This document shows, in pieces, positions 8,405 through 17,009 of a stretch of DNA of 41,346 bases. The position numbers and the translations under genes were made by a program. The DNA comes from Planctomycetota bacterium (GTDB lineage: Bacteria > Planctomycetota > UBA8108 > JACQVS01), in contig JACQVS010000052.1 in NCBI GenBank assembly GCA_016209605.1, positions 1 through 41,346 of the forward strand, given 5' to 3'. The first letter of the stretch is position 1. Each line of letters opens with the position of its first letter. The notes under the pieces were generated by a model, which worked only from the letters and a program-made list of their open reading frames with translations, did not search any database and was not told the DNA's origin.

Positions 8405-8516
8405 TCTTCATCTTTTTCTTATTCGGCCTGGACATTTGGTTGCGGCCTTGGCTGCTTTAGGACATCTCGCCAGTAATTTTTGAGCACCTCGGTCATGGAC
8501 CCGAACCTCCCCCGCC

Positions 8517-11189
8517 TCACCGGCATGCGGCCGAGCACGGGCGGAGGTCGTCCGGCGTGGGGTCTTGCTCGCAGCGGAACGGGCCGGGCGCGGGAAGGGG
8601 CCCGCCGCCCTGGAAGAGGAACCGGAGCGCGTGGACGGCGTCCTCGGGGCCCAGGCGGCCGTCGTCATTCGAGTCGGCCGCGTCCTCACAGGCGACCGAG
8701 CTCACGGCCTGGTAGAGCGACCGCAGGATCCGGATGGGATCCGCGATATTCACCCGGCCGTCGGCGTTGGCGTCGCCGCGGCGGAAGTCGCGGAGGCCCT
8801 CGCATTCGTCGGGGACGCGGTCCCCGTCTCCATCGAGGCTGTGAGGCGGGGCGGTGAAATTGAAAAGGATCGACAGGACGCTCCCCGTGGCGGCGGCGAG
8901 GTCCGGAACCCGGTCGCCGTCGAGATCGCCGGCGATCGCCGAGAGGGCGTTGCCGCCGATGGGGTAACGGATCGGGCCATCAAAGGTTCCATTCCCCCGG
9001 TTCAGGAAGGCCTCGAAGCTGCCCGCGGCGAGGTCCGGGTCGCCGTCCTGGTCCAGGTCGGCCGCCACGATGGACAAACCGAATCCCATGACCTCGTGCC
9101 GCGCCACCTCCTTGAAGGTGCCGTCCCGCCGGTTGAGAAAAATGACGAGTTCTCCCGCTCCGGAGTTGGCCACGGCCAGGTCAGGATAGCGGTCGCCGTC
9201 CAGGTCGCTCGCCGCGACCGAGGTTGGGGAAGCGCCGGACTCGTAGGTCGCCGGGTCCGCGAAAAACCCCTTGCCGACGTTCAAGAAGACCATCAAGTTG
9301 TTCGAAAGCTCGTTGGTCACCGCGAGGTCGAGGTCGCCGTCCCGGTCCAGATCGGCGGCCGCCACCGCGTTCGGGAGCGATCCCGGTTCGAGCGAGACCG
9401 CGGCGGCGAAGGCGCCGCCTCCCTGATTGAAGAGGAGGCCGAGGCTCGAATCCCCTCCGAAGGCGGAGCCGTTCGCGACGATGAGGTCCTCGCGGCCGTC
9501 GCTGTCCAGATCCGCCGCCGCAAGATACGTGGGGTCCGCTCCGGAAGGAACCTTCCCCGCCTGCCGGAAGGTGGCATCCCTCCCGTTGAGAAAGATGGTG
9601 ATCATGGCGGCATCGGCATCCGCCGCCGCGAGATCCATGGTCCGGTCGCCGTCGAGGTCGGCGGCCGCGAGCGCCGTCAGCCGGCTCCCTGCAGGCAGCG
9701 TCGCCATCGGCTTGAAGTCTCCCCGTCCCGAGCTTACCAGGATGAGAACCTCGCCGGCGCTCTGGTTGAGGGAGGCCACGTCCAGGCGGCCATCGCCGTT
9801 CCAGTCGGCGCCGGCCACCACCGCGGGGCGGCCGGCCGCGAGCATGAGCGCCGAGAAGAACTTCCCCCCCCCCAGGTTCTTGAGGACCGAGACGTTGTTG
9901 GCCAGCTCGTTGGCGGTGACGAGGTCCAGGTCGCCATCGCCGTCCAGGTCAGCGGCCGAAACCGCGTTCGCGTCCACCGCCGCCACGGCGTAGCCCAGGG
10001 CCGGCAGGAAAGCGCCATCGCCGCGGTTCTCGAGGACGGAGACGTTGTTCGAGAACTCGTTCGAGGTGACCAGGTCGAGGTCGGCATCGCCATCGAGGTC
10101 GGCGGCGATCACCGTGGCGGGCGTGTCGCCGACGGGGTAATCCGCCCTCTGGCCGAACTCGAATCCGCCGCGGTTGAGGAGGACGGTGACGGTGTTGACC
10201 CCGAAGCTGCTCACCGCCAGGTCGAGGTCGCCGTCGCCGTCGAGGTCGGCGGCCGTCAAGTTCGAGGGCTCCTCGCTCACGGGGATGTCGCCTTTCACCG
10301 CGAAGGGGACCTTGCCGCCATCGGACCTGCCCTCATTGGAAAAGAGGACGAGGCCGCCCTTGGCAAGGAGGGCCACCGCGAGGTCGGCGTCTTGGTCGCC
10401 GTCGAGGTCGGCGGCCGCCACCGCAACCGGCTTCTCGCCCACGGAGACCTCGGCCGCCGGGGCGAGCGCCCCCGCGCCCTGATTGAGAAGGATGCTGAGG
10501 CCGGCAGAGTCGAAGTTGGCCACGGCAAGGTCGGGATCGCCGTCCCGATCCAGGTCCGCGGCGGCGATGGAGACCGGCCCAGGGCCAACGGGAAAGTCCC
10601 GGGCCTCCTGAAACGTCCCGTCCCCCCGGTTGAAGAGGACCGAGATGGTCCCCGCCCCCCGGTTCCCCGCCGCCAGATCCGCCGCCCCGTCGCCGTCGAG
10701 ATCGACCGAGATCAGGGCCTGCGGCGATTTGCCCACGGGATGATTGGCGGGAGCTGAAAGCCGGCCCCCCCCCAGGTTGAAGAGCACCGAGACCGAGCCC
10801 GAGCCGCGGTTGGCGGTGGCCGCGTCCGGGTCGCCGTCGCGGTCGAAATCGGCCACGGGGATGGAGAACGGGCTACCCTCGACCGCGAAAGTCGACGGGG
10901 CGGGGAGGACGAGGACCCGCTCGAGGTCGCATTCATCGGGAACGCCGTTAAAGTTGCAGTCTGAACTTTGCCCCCCTTTGAGATCGCACTCGTCGGGAAC
11001 GGCGTTGCGGTTGCAGTCGTCGTTGCGCAACTGGCACTCGTCGGGAATGCCATCGCCGTTGCAGTCCTGGCTCTCTCCCTCGGCCAGGTCTTGCGCGTCC
11101 TCGACGGCGTTCTTGTTGCAGTCGGCGCCGGGGAGGCTCCCGGATAGGAGCAGCGCCAGGGCGATGGAGGCGAAGAGGGGGATCTTCAT
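8517..11189 (-). CDS. Secreted FG-GAP/VCBS repeat protein with TSP3-like N-terminus and dockerin-like C-terminus
   Basis: An 890-residue exported protein. A signal peptide (MKIPLFASIALALLLSG) is followed by three or four calcium-binding TSP3-like units (DCNGDGIPDECQL, DCNRNAVPDECDL, DCNFNGVPDECDL). Many FG-GAP/VCBS repeats follow (DLDGDGAADLAAGNRGAG-type, usually seven per beta-propeller), then the shared C-terminal EF-hand pair (RRGDANADGRVNIADP..., SNDDGRLGPEDA) and Cys-rich tail (about 8517-8783). The ATG at 11189 overlaps the upstream gene's TGA (ATGA), so the pair is coupled; no separate Shine-Dalgarno is visible. It is a close paralogue of the protein at 21200-23917. Such propellers usually bind ligands or other proteins outside the cell; no enzyme motif is seen. 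Confidence 0.88.
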   Translation of the reverse strand: MKIPLFASIALALLLSGSLPGADCNKNAVEDAQDLAEGESQDCNGDGIPDECQLRNDDCNRNAVPDECDLKGGQSSDCNFNGVPDECDLERVLVLPAPSTFAVEGSPFSIPVADFDRDGDPDAATANRGSGSVSVLFNLGGGRLSAPANHPVGKSPQALISVDLDGDGAADLAAGNRGAGTISVLFNRGDGTFQEARDFPVGPGPVSIAAADLDRDGDPDLAVANFDSAGLSILLNQGAGALAPAAEVSVGEKPVAVAAADLDGDQDADLAVALLAKGGLVLFSNEGRSDGGKVPFAVKGDIPVSEEPSNLTAADLDGDGDLDLAVSSFGVNTVTVLLNRGGFEFGQRADYPVGDTPATVIAADLDGDADLDLVTSNEFSNNVSVLENRGDGAFLPALGYAVAAVDANAVSAADLDGDGDLDLVTANELANNVSVLKNLGGGKFFSALMLAAGRPAVVAGADWNGDGRLDVASLNQSAGEVLILVSSGRGDFKPMATLPAGSRLTALAAADLDGDRTMDLAAADADAAMITIFLNGRDATFRQAGKVPSGADPTYLAAADLDSDGREDLIVANGSAFGGDSSLGLLFNQGGGAFAAAVSLEPGSLPNAVAAADLDRDGDLDLAVTNELSNNLMVFLNVGKGFFADPATYESGASPTSVAASDLDGDRYPDLAVANSGAGELVIFLNRRDGTFKEVARHEVMGFGLSIVAADLDQDGDPDLAAGSFEAFLNRGNGTFDGPIRYPIGGNALSAIAGDLDGDRVPDLAAATGSVLSILFNFTAPPHSLDGDGDRVPDECEGLRDFRRGDANADGRVNIADPIRILRSLYQAVSSVACEDAADSNDDGRLGPEDAVHALRFLFQGGGPLPAPGPFRCEQDPTPDDLRPCSAACR

Positions 11190-13633
11190 GGACAGCCCGC
11201 GTCGCACGCCAGCCCATCCGGCTTGACATCCTCGCCGCAGGCATCGGGGCCGGGCGGCGGGAGCGGGCCCCCGCCCAGAAAGAGGGAGATGAGGATGAGG
11301 ATGGCGTCGTTCATCTGGACGAGTCCATCGTCATCGGCGTCGGCCGCATCCTCGCAGGGGAGGGGCTCCCCCCCCAGAAAGAGCCGATGCAGGATCAGGA
11401 TCGGGTCGGTGATGGCCATGTCGCCGTCCGCGCTCACATCGCCGCGGCGGAAAAGAGGGGCGGCGGAGACGTTCGGCCGGCCGAAGAGAACCACGGCCGC
11501 GGAGGCGGAGAAGGCGGCCAGGTCCAGGGCGCCGTCGAGGTCGAGGTCGAGGAGGAGGTGGGCCAGCGGCTTGATCCCCAGGCCGTAGACCGGCGGGTCG
11601 GGGAAACCCCGAGGGCCCTGGTTGAGGAAGACCGAGGCCGAGCGGGCGCTCTCGCTCGCGGCGGTGATGTCGAGGAGGCCGTCGCCGTCGAGGTCGGCCA
11701 GGACGATGCTGTTCGGAGCGCCGATCGTCTTCAGGGCGATCGGCGGATCGCCTTTCTTTGCGAAGATGAGGACGCTGGCGGTCTTCGCCTCCGTGACCAG
11801 AAGGTCCTGGGTTTGATCGCCGGTCACGTCGCCCAGGGCCACGGCGGTGAACGTTTTGGCGTCGTCATGGACCAGAGCCTGCGCGTCCAGGAAATTCCCA
11901 TCGCCTCTCCCGGAGTGGACCGTCACCTCGACATCCGAAAATACCACCAGGTCCGCGAGCGCATCGCCGTCGGCGTCTCCCAGCACCGCCCCTTTCGGCT
12001 TATCGATGGTGGGGAGGATCCTCGCCGCGGCGAAGCTCCCGCCGCCCTGGTTGAGGAAGATGGCGACGTGGTTCGAGCCTTTACAGGGGATGGCGAGGTC
12101 CGGGGTCGGCCCCTCATCGATCCGAGCCACCAGCACCGCCGACGGTAAGACCCCGGCGTCGAGGGCGAGCTGCTGGCGGGCTTTCCCGGCGGCCTCGAGC
12201 AGGGCCACGAGAGCTTTTCCTCCCACCGGATCGGCGCCGGCGAGGTCGGGCGTCCCGTCCCCGTCGAGGTCGGAGGCCTCGAGCAGGCCGTAGCGGGCCT
12301 CGGTCTGGATCACGAGAGACGGGTTTTTCGGCAAGGTCTTTCCAGGCTTGAGGTAGACGTGGACCTCGGGCTGGTCCGCCCGGGCGATGAAGAGGTCCGG
12401 CGCGCCGTCCCGGTCCAGGTCGGCGGCCGCCATCGCCTTGGCGGGGGGATGGCCCTCGAGGTTGAAGGAGGATTCGAGGAAGCGCTCCCCTTTCCGCCCC
12501 CAGAGAAGGGTGAGGGAGGAAGAGGCCGTGTCGGCGGAAATCAAGTCGATGAAGCCATCCGCATCGAGGTCACGGGCGATGAGAAAGGAGGGTGTGTTCC
12601 CGGTCGGTCCGAACAGGACCGGCTCGGGAAGAAAGCGGCCGTCGCCTTTCCCCAGGTAAACCCGGATGGCGGTGGACCCTTTGCTCGCGATGGCGAGGTC
12701 CGGATTGCCATCATCCGAGAGGTCGGCGATGGCCGTGGAGTCGACATCGGGCCCGGCCGCCGTCTCCAGGGTCTCCTCGTACGTGGCATCCCCGCGCGAG
12801 ATCCCAGCGGAGGCGCTCGTGGTTTCGATGCAGGTCGGCGCCAGGTCCCCCTTGCCGTCCTTGTTGAAGTCCCCCCACAAGATGTAATCCTTCCCCCGGA
12901 AGTGGCCGACCTCGGCGAGGTATTCCACGCAGCCCATGTGCTTGAAGGACTCCCTGGCCTCGAACGTGCCGTCTCCCTTGCCATGGTGCGGGATGAGGCC
13001 ATCGAGCCCCGTCCCCAGCATGAGGTCGAGAATGCCGTCCCCATCATAGTCCAGGGCTTCAAGGGTGTGCTCGCGGGAGCCGGGGAGTTTCTGGCTGAGG
13101 GTGAACTTGCCCGCGCCATCGCCGAGATAGATGGTGAGGTTGGCGTTGGAAATGTTGGCCGTGGCCACATCCATGTTGCCGTCGCGGTTCCAGTCGCCCA
13201 CGGCCGTCCAGCGCGCCCCCCAGGAGTCCGCGAGCGGGACGGGGCGCTCGAAGGTCCCATCCCCGCGGCTTCGGATGAAAAACGCGGTGGCGCTGATGTC
13301 CCCGGCGATGAGGTCATCGACGCCATCGCCGGTGAAGTCGGCGGAGCGCACGAACCACACCTGCGATCCCACCTGGAGCGGGACCTGCTTCCACTCGAGC
13401 CGGTTCGAGGGATTCTGGAGGAAGACCAGGATGTTCGGGGAGCCGTTGGCGGTGGCGAGATCGAGCTTGCCATCGCCGTTGAAATCCCCGGAGTGGACCG
13501 TGGCCGGCCCAGGCCGGCCGGCGTTGACGATCCGAAAGGGGGACTGGAAGGTCCCATCGCCCCCGGCGAAGAGCTTCCCCGCCGCCAGGGCGCTGAGGCT
13601 CAGGAGGAAAAAAACACCCGCCGGGTTGCGCAT
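11186..13633 (-). CDS. Secreted FG-GAP/VCBS repeat protein with dockerin-like C-terminus
   Basis: An 815-residue exported protein. The signal peptide is MRNPAGVFFLLSLSALAAG. The start at 13633 is supported by GGAG five bases upstream, and the longer frame to 13672 adds only non-signal-like residues. The body consists of FG-GAP/VCBS repeats with Dx(D/N)xDGxxD calcium-type loops (GDFNGDGKLDLATANG, DWNRDGNMDVATAN, ADLDRDGAPDLF). It ends with the RRGDVSADGDMAITDP / DDDGLVQMNDA EF-hand pair and a CGED...C...C tail (about 11186-11449). It is paralogous, block for block, to the protein at 27414-29951: both share TVHSGDFNGDGKLD-type openings, LQNPSNRL and GSREHTLEALD. First gene of a two-gene operon with the next VCBS gene. 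Confidence 0.88.
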   Translation of the reverse strand: MRNPAGVFFLLSLSALAAGKLFAGGDGTFQSPFRIVNAGRPGPATVHSGDFNGDGKLDLATANGSPNILVFLQNPSNRLEWKQVPLQVGSQVWFVRSADFTGDGVDDLIAGDISATAFFIRSRGDGTFERPVPLADSWGARWTAVGDWNRDGNMDVATANISNANLTIYLGDGAGKFTLSQKLPGSREHTLEALDYDGDGILDLMLGTGLDGLIPHHGKGDGTFEARESFKHMGCVEYLAEVGHFRGKDYILWGDFNKDGKGDLAPTCIETTSASAGISRGDATYEETLETAAGPDVDSTAIADLSDDGNPDLAIASKGSTAIRVYLGKGDGRFLPEPVLFGPTGNTPSFLIARDLDADGFIDLISADTASSSLTLLWGRKGERFLESSFNLEGHPPAKAMAAADLDRDGAPDLFIARADQPEVHVYLKPGKTLPKNPSLVIQTEARYGLLEASDLDGDGTPDLAGADPVGGKALVALLEAAGKARQQLALDAGVLPSAVLVARIDEGPTPDLAIPCKGSNHVAIFLNQGGGSFAAARILPTIDKPKGAVLGDADGDALADLVVFSDVEVTVHSGRGDGNFLDAQALVHDDAKTFTAVALGDVTGDQTQDLLVTEAKTASVLIFAKKGDPPIALKTIGAPNSIVLADLDGDGLLDITAASESARSASVFLNQGPRGFPDPPVYGLGIKPLAHLLLDLDLDGALDLAAFSASAAVVLFGRPNVSAAPLFRRGDVSADGDMAITDPILILHRLFLGGEPLPCEDAADADDDGLVQMNDAILILISLFLGGGPLPPPGPDACGEDVKPDGLACDAGCP

Positions 13634-13707
13634 CGATGCTCCGCAATGATTCGTGACCATGGATTCCCTCACAACCCCAATTTTAGCACAATTTTTTGAG
13701 AGTACTA

Positions 13708-13727
13708 TAATGCGGGCTTCGCCCGCA
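13708..13727. repeat. ATAATGCGGGC hairpin (REP-like, possible terminator)
   Basis: TGCGGGC (13711-13717) pairs with GCCCGCA (13721-13727) around TTC. The sequence from ATAA to GCAA is identical to 30049-30069. It lies between the end of the DUF362 gene and the start of the VCBS operon, so it could terminate the former. There is no long U-run on the minus strand, only ATTATAGT. Confidence 0.55.
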
Positions 13728-13750
13728 AGGGAGCACTAAGAATATAATCC

Positions 13751-14947
13751 TCACAGCGCGATCTGGCGGTGGTCGATCCGGTCGCGGTCGAACACCCCCA
13801 GGCCCAGGGCTCCGGCGATCTCGATGTGCTGGGGCTGCTGGAAGCTGTTGGAGCGGTGCTGCTCCTCGTCCGCCGGCGCTCGGAAGCGCGCTTCGGCCAC
13901 CGGCGAGAGGCCCACGGAGAGGCGCTTCCGGTCCACGGTCTCCCAGCCGATGCGGTCCATGGCCACCGGATCGGTGGCGAAATAAAGGGTGTTGTGGGTC
14001 CAGACCTTTCCCATGGCCGCGTCCGGCCCGCCATCGAAGACGCCGCGCAGGCCGTCGAGGAGGTGGAGGACGACCTTGGCGCGGACCTGCGGCATCGAGC
14101 AAATGGCCGGGATGAAATAATTGCAAACGTTCATGCCGTGGGTGGCATGGCTGCGGGCGACGTTGTTGACGAAGCCGTGGGACATGTTCTTCAAGGCCAG
14201 GGTGACGCCGGCGGAGGCGTGGTCCTTGAGGACGGGGAGGTTGATGATCTTCTGCACCCGGCGCGAGACGATGAGCGAGAGATGGGAGCGGCGGGCGCGG
14301 GGGTCCTTGGGGTCGTGGTGGCCGGGGGAGATGAGGTCCATTTCGCAGAAGACCTCGGGGTCGTAGCCGGCGATGTCGAGCTGGACGTTGTCGTAATCCT
14401 CCGAGGAGGCCTCCCAGCGCAGCCCCTCCGGGAGATTCTTGACGTAGCCCGCCTTGAGCATCTGGGCGCGGTAGCGGTCGAAGACGAGGATGTCGCGCGG
14501 CGCCACGCCGGCGCTCTTCAAGCCCTGGACGACCTCGTGGACCAGCTCGTGATGGGTGATGGCGCGCGGGGCGCCCACGGGATTCACCTTCAGGCCGACG
14601 ACCTCCCCGGGCTGGAAGAAGAAGCGCCAGGCGCTGGCGGCATCCGGCGCCCCCGCCAGCTCCATCAGGCCGCGGGACACCATGTCGCGGAGGGCGTCCC
14701 TATCTACCGCCTGCCCCTTCACCGCGCCGGGGTGGCGGACCTCCACCACCCGCCCGGGGAAAGGGCCGGGGTAGCCGGAAGGAGCCGCGGGCCGAGAAGC
14801 CGCGTCTTTCGGGGCCGTGGAGCAGGAGGAGAGCAAGGTCCCTCCCAGCGCCGCGGCGACGGCCGATTTGACGAAGCCGCGCCGGTCGAGGGAAAAGATT
14901 GGTTTAGCGTCTACGGCGAGCCTTCTTAGTCTTTTCGGGGCCTTCAA
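13751..14947 (-). CDS. Tat-exported DUF362 lipoprotein
   Basis: A DUF362 protein of about 398 residues. The twin-arginine signal LDRRGFVKSAVAAALGG is followed by a lipobox-like LLSSC, so Tat export and lipidation are likely. The DUF362 core contains VGLKVNPVG, RAITHHELVHEVVQGLKSAG, DILVFDRYRAQMLKAGY, KIINLPVLKDHASAGVTLALKNMSHG and YFATDPVAMDRIGWE. Family function is unknown; the His- and Asp-rich loops suggest metal binding. No ATG precedes the signal. TTG at 14947 is preferred because AGAGGA lies five bases upstream; TTG at 14992 has no such site. Either start lies inside the antitoxin gene, so the two are overlapping and probably coupled. Confidence 0.82.
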   Translation of the reverse strand: MKAPKRLRRLAVDAKPIFSLDRRGFVKSAVAAALGGTLLSSCSTAPKDAASRPAAPSGYPGPFPGRVVEVRHPGAVKGQAVDRDALRDMVSRGLMELAGAPDAASAWRFFFQPGEVVGLKVNPVGAPRAITHHELVHEVVQGLKSAGVAPRDILVFDRYRAQMLKAGYVKNLPEGLRWEASSEDYDNVQLDIAGYDPEVFCEMDLISPGHHDPKDPRARRSHLSLIVSRRVQKIINLPVLKDHASAGVTLALKNMSHGFVNNVARSHATHGMNVCNYFIPAICSMPQVRAKVVLHLLDGLRGVFDGGPDAAMGKVWTHNTLYFATDPVAMDRIGWETVDRKRLSVGLSPVAEARFRAPADEEQHRSNSFQQPQHIEIAGALGLGVFDRDRIDHRQIAL

Positions 14948-15167
14948 GCAATTCCTCTTCTTTGATTCCGGGTTTTTGGAGGCGATTTCCAATCTCTTGC
15001 GTGATCATGGTAAAAAACTCCCGTTTGAACTCCACGGGGAGCGTTCGGGTGGGCAAAGGAAAGTAAAGCCCCTTCACCTTACCGTGCCGCATCACCAGGA
15101 TGGGCTCTCGGCTTCGAAGCATTTTCGTCGCCTTGTCTCGGAATTCGCGAATACCAGCAACAATCAT
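14904..15167 (-). CDS. Phd/YefM-type antitoxin, no toxin partner seen
   Basis: An 87-residue protein. The N-terminal half, MIVAGIREFRDKATKMLRSR then EPILVMRHGKVKGLYFPL, is the Phd/YefM fold (PhdYeFM_antitox), which binds DNA as a dimer and neutralises a type II toxin. The C-terminal half (EFKREFFTMITQEIGNRL...KTKKARRRR) would be the toxin-binding tail and is unusually basic. The ATG at 15167 is preferred; an upstream ATG at 15200 would add 11 residues. A 12-base palindrome lies 12 bases upstream of the start. No RelE-, Doc- or PIN-like gene is adjacent on either side; the downstream neighbour is a DUF362 lipoprotein that starts inside this gene. Confidence 0.75.
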   Translation of the reverse strand: MIVAGIREFRDKATKMLRSREPILVMRHGKVKGLYFPLPTRTLPVEFKREFFTMITQEIGNRLQKPGIKEEELLEGPEKTKKARRRR

Positions 15168-15178
15168 TGTGGTCACTT

Positions 15179-15190
15179 TTGTAGCTACAA
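15179..15190. promoter_or_regulatory. Palindromic operator candidate for the antitoxin gene
   Basis: TTGTAGCTACAA is a perfect 12-base palindrome located between a candidate -10 (GATAAT on the minus strand, 15195-15190) and the antitoxin start. Phd/YefM proteins repress their own promoters through short palindromes placed like this. Confidence 0.6.
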
Positions 15191-15209
15191 TTATCAACAC
15201 CAGGGTGAG

Positions 15210-15243
15210 TTGTCAAGATGATTAGATCGTGAGCCCTTGACAA
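15210..15243. promoter_or_regulatory. Back-to-back consensus -35 boxes (inverted repeat)
   Basis: TTGTCAAG (15210-15217) and CTTGACAA (15236-15243) form a perfect 8-base inverted repeat. Each arm contains TTGACA, pointing left toward the antitoxin and right toward the GH36 gene. The leftward one has GATAAT after 15 bases; the rightward -10 is weak (around 15260-15266). Either divergent promoters or a dimer-binding operator would fit. Confidence 0.5.
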
Positions 15244-15308
15244 AAAACCGCCTTTCGACGAAATTCTCAGCTCCCCTCAACGCGAACCTGCTGGAGGAGG
15301 TGACGCCG

Positions 15309-16994
15309 ATGTTCTGGACCGGTTGGATCCTGGCGGCCTGCCTGGCCCAGGCCCCCGCGGTCGGGCAGCCGCTGGAATGGGCCATCGCGAAGACGCGCTG
15401 GCTGGTGGAGCATCACAAGCTCGATTACCTGAAGCACGACATCGGCCCGATCGTCACCCGGTGCAACAAGACCACCCATCGCCACCGCTACGGCTCCGAC
15501 GTCAGCTACTGGGCGGCGCTGGGATACTACGAGGTCCAGGAGAAGCTGAGGAGCGCCTTTCCCGGCCTCCTGCTCGAGAACTGCTCCGGCGGCGGGCACA
15601 TCAAGGACTTCGGCGTGATCCGGCGGACCCATTACACGGTGACGACCGACACCCTCTTCAACCTGCCCGATCGCCAGGGGATGTACGACTCGACCTTCCC
15701 CCTCCCGCCGCTCCTGCTCCAGTGTTACACCTACGACAACTACTACCCCGTCAAGGGGGACAATCCAGGAACGTTCCTCTGGCGCAGCGGCATGTTAGGG
15801 GCCTGGCAGATCGATCCGACCGACACGCCCCGGTGGAGCGAGGAAGAGCGGGAATCGGCCCGGCGCTCGGCGAAGATCTACAAGCGGTGGATCCGGCCGC
15901 TGCTTGCGGATGTCAAGGTGCACCACGTCCTGCCGCGCCCCGACGGCCTCGGCTGGGACGGGATGTTCTACTGGAGCCCCCCGCTCCGGCGCGGCACCCT
16001 CTATATCTTCCGGCCGGAATCGCCCGAGTCTCGCCAGGCGGTGAAGCTCAAGGGGCTCGAGCCGGAGGGGCGGTACTGGCTCTGGTGCGAGGACGGCTCG
16101 ATCGAGCCGGGAGCGTCCGCCGGCAAGGCGCTCATGGAGCAGGGCTTGATGATCGCGCTGCCCGAGCGGTACACCAGCGACCTGATCTTCCTTCAGGATG
16201 CGTCGCTGGGCAAGCCGCCGGGGCTGGAGCCGCCGGGCGAGTTCCTCCTGCATCCGGCCGAGGTCAAGGCCGGGCCGTTTGCCGTCTCCGCAAAGCTCGG
16301 CTGGCAGCCCAGCCAGAACGCCCGGAGTTACCGCGTGGCGGTCTCAGACCAACCCGATTTCCAGCGCTTGCTCGCCTCCGCCGCCGCGACGGCCCCCTCC
16401 GTGATCCTTGACGATCTGCCGCCGGAGAGCCGCCTCTGGTGGCGGGTGGAGGCGATTTCCTGGGGCGGGAAGCGAGCGAACGACGGCGAGCCGGGAGCGC
16501 TGGCGACGCCGCCGCTCGCAACGCTCGCGGGGATCGTTTTCCTTTCCGACCTGCCGTGGATCCAGGCCGCCGCCGGGGCCGGCAATCCCATGCGCCGCGA
16601 CCGGAACTACTACGGCAAGAAGATCTCCATCGCCGGGAAGCTTTATCCCAAGGGGCTCTGGACCCACGCCTTTGACGACGACGCGCCGGCCGACGTGACG
16701 TTCGACCTTTCGGGAAGGGAACACGCCGCCTTCAAGGCCGACGCGGGCCTCGACGACGCCAGCGGAGGAGGGAGCATCCGGTTTCAGGTGCTGGTCGACG
16801 GGGTCGTGAAGACGGAAAGCCCGGTGCTGCGGCCGCGGGAGGTCCACCGGTTTCACGTCGATGTAAGCGGCGCGAAGCGGCTCGCGCTGCGGGTCTTGAA
16901 CGGCGGCGATGGCTACGCCTGCGATCACGCCGCCTGGGGCCTGGCGCGCCTCCTCGAGCCGCGCGCCGGCGACCCGCTGGAGGACGGGAAATGA
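15309..16994 (+). CDS. GH36-like alpha-galactosidase lacking its N-terminal half, with NPCBM domain
   Basis: A 561-residue protein. A signal-like start (MFWTGWILAACLAQAPAVG) runs almost directly into the second half of a GH36/melibiase barrel. It has KLDYLKHDIG with the likely nucleophile Asp at residue 44, then LLENCSGGGHIKDFG and a TTDT segment that could carry the acid/base Asp. A C-terminal beta-domain, a fibronectin-like region (about residues 320-410) and an NPCBM carbohydrate-binding domain (about 425-555; YGKKISIAGKLYPKGLWTHA, FKADAGLDD) follow. Normal GH36 enzymes have several hundred residues and the first barrel strands before the nucleophile; these are absent. GGAGGAGG (15293-15300), eight bases before the ATG, supports the start. 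It may be a decayed or rearranged gene, or an assembly join. It ends 15 bases from the convergent oxidoreductase gene. Confidence 0.8.
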   Translation: MFWTGWILAACLAQAPAVGQPLEWAIAKTRWLVEHHKLDYLKHDIGPIVTRCNKTTHRHRYGSDVSYWAALGYYEVQEKLRSAFPGLLLENCSGGGHIKDFGVIRRTHYTVTTDTLFNLPDRQGMYDSTFPLPPLLLQCYTYDNYYPVKGDNPGTFLWRSGMLGAWQIDPTDTPRWSEEERESARRSAKIYKRWIRPLLADVKVHHVLPRPDGLGWDGMFYWSPPLRRGTLYIFRPESPESRQAVKLKGLEPEGRYWLWCEDGSIEPGASAGKALMEQGLMIALPERYTSDLIFLQDASLGKPPGLEPPGEFLLHPAEVKAGPFAVSAKLGWQPSQNARSYRVAVSDQPDFQRLLASAAATAPSVILDDLPPESRLWWRVEAISWGGKRANDGEPGALATPPLATLAGIVFLSDLPWIQAAAGAGNPMRRDRNYYGKKISIAGKLYPKGLWTHAFDDDAPADVTFDLSGREHAAFKADAGLDDASGGGSIRFQVLVDGVVKTESPVLRPREVHRFHVDVSGAKRLALRVLNGGDGYACDHAAWGLARLLEPRAGDPLEDGK

Positions 16995-17009
16995 GGCGCT
17001 CAGATGGTT

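Larger units (their letters stand above)
7898..8516. other. Non-coding repeat-rich stretch upstream of the 550-residue gene
   Basis: 619 bases without a credible gene. From the gene outward it holds a short leader (7898-8010), five tandem palindromes (8014-8159), an AT-rich segment (8160-8260), an 11-bp hairpin and a REP-like hairpin (8267-8344), and a quasi-periodic GCGTCTTGGCG repeat (8369-8404). A T-rich segment follows, ending at the tail of the VCBS gene. A 117-codon plus-strand frame crosses the palindromes but has the low-complexity composition expected of translated repeats. Confidence 0.7.

Noticed and set aside
6110..8516. Classical insertion sequence with terminal inverted repeats
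   Set aside because: No matching terminal repeats or target duplication could be found by eye, so a named IS is not claimed.
8565..10757. 730-codon plus-strand frame opposite the VCBS gene
   Set aside because: It is the antisense of a repetitive high-GC gene. The product is Val/Gly/Arg-rich with periodicity mirroring the VCBS repeats; the minus strand has a signal peptide and domains.
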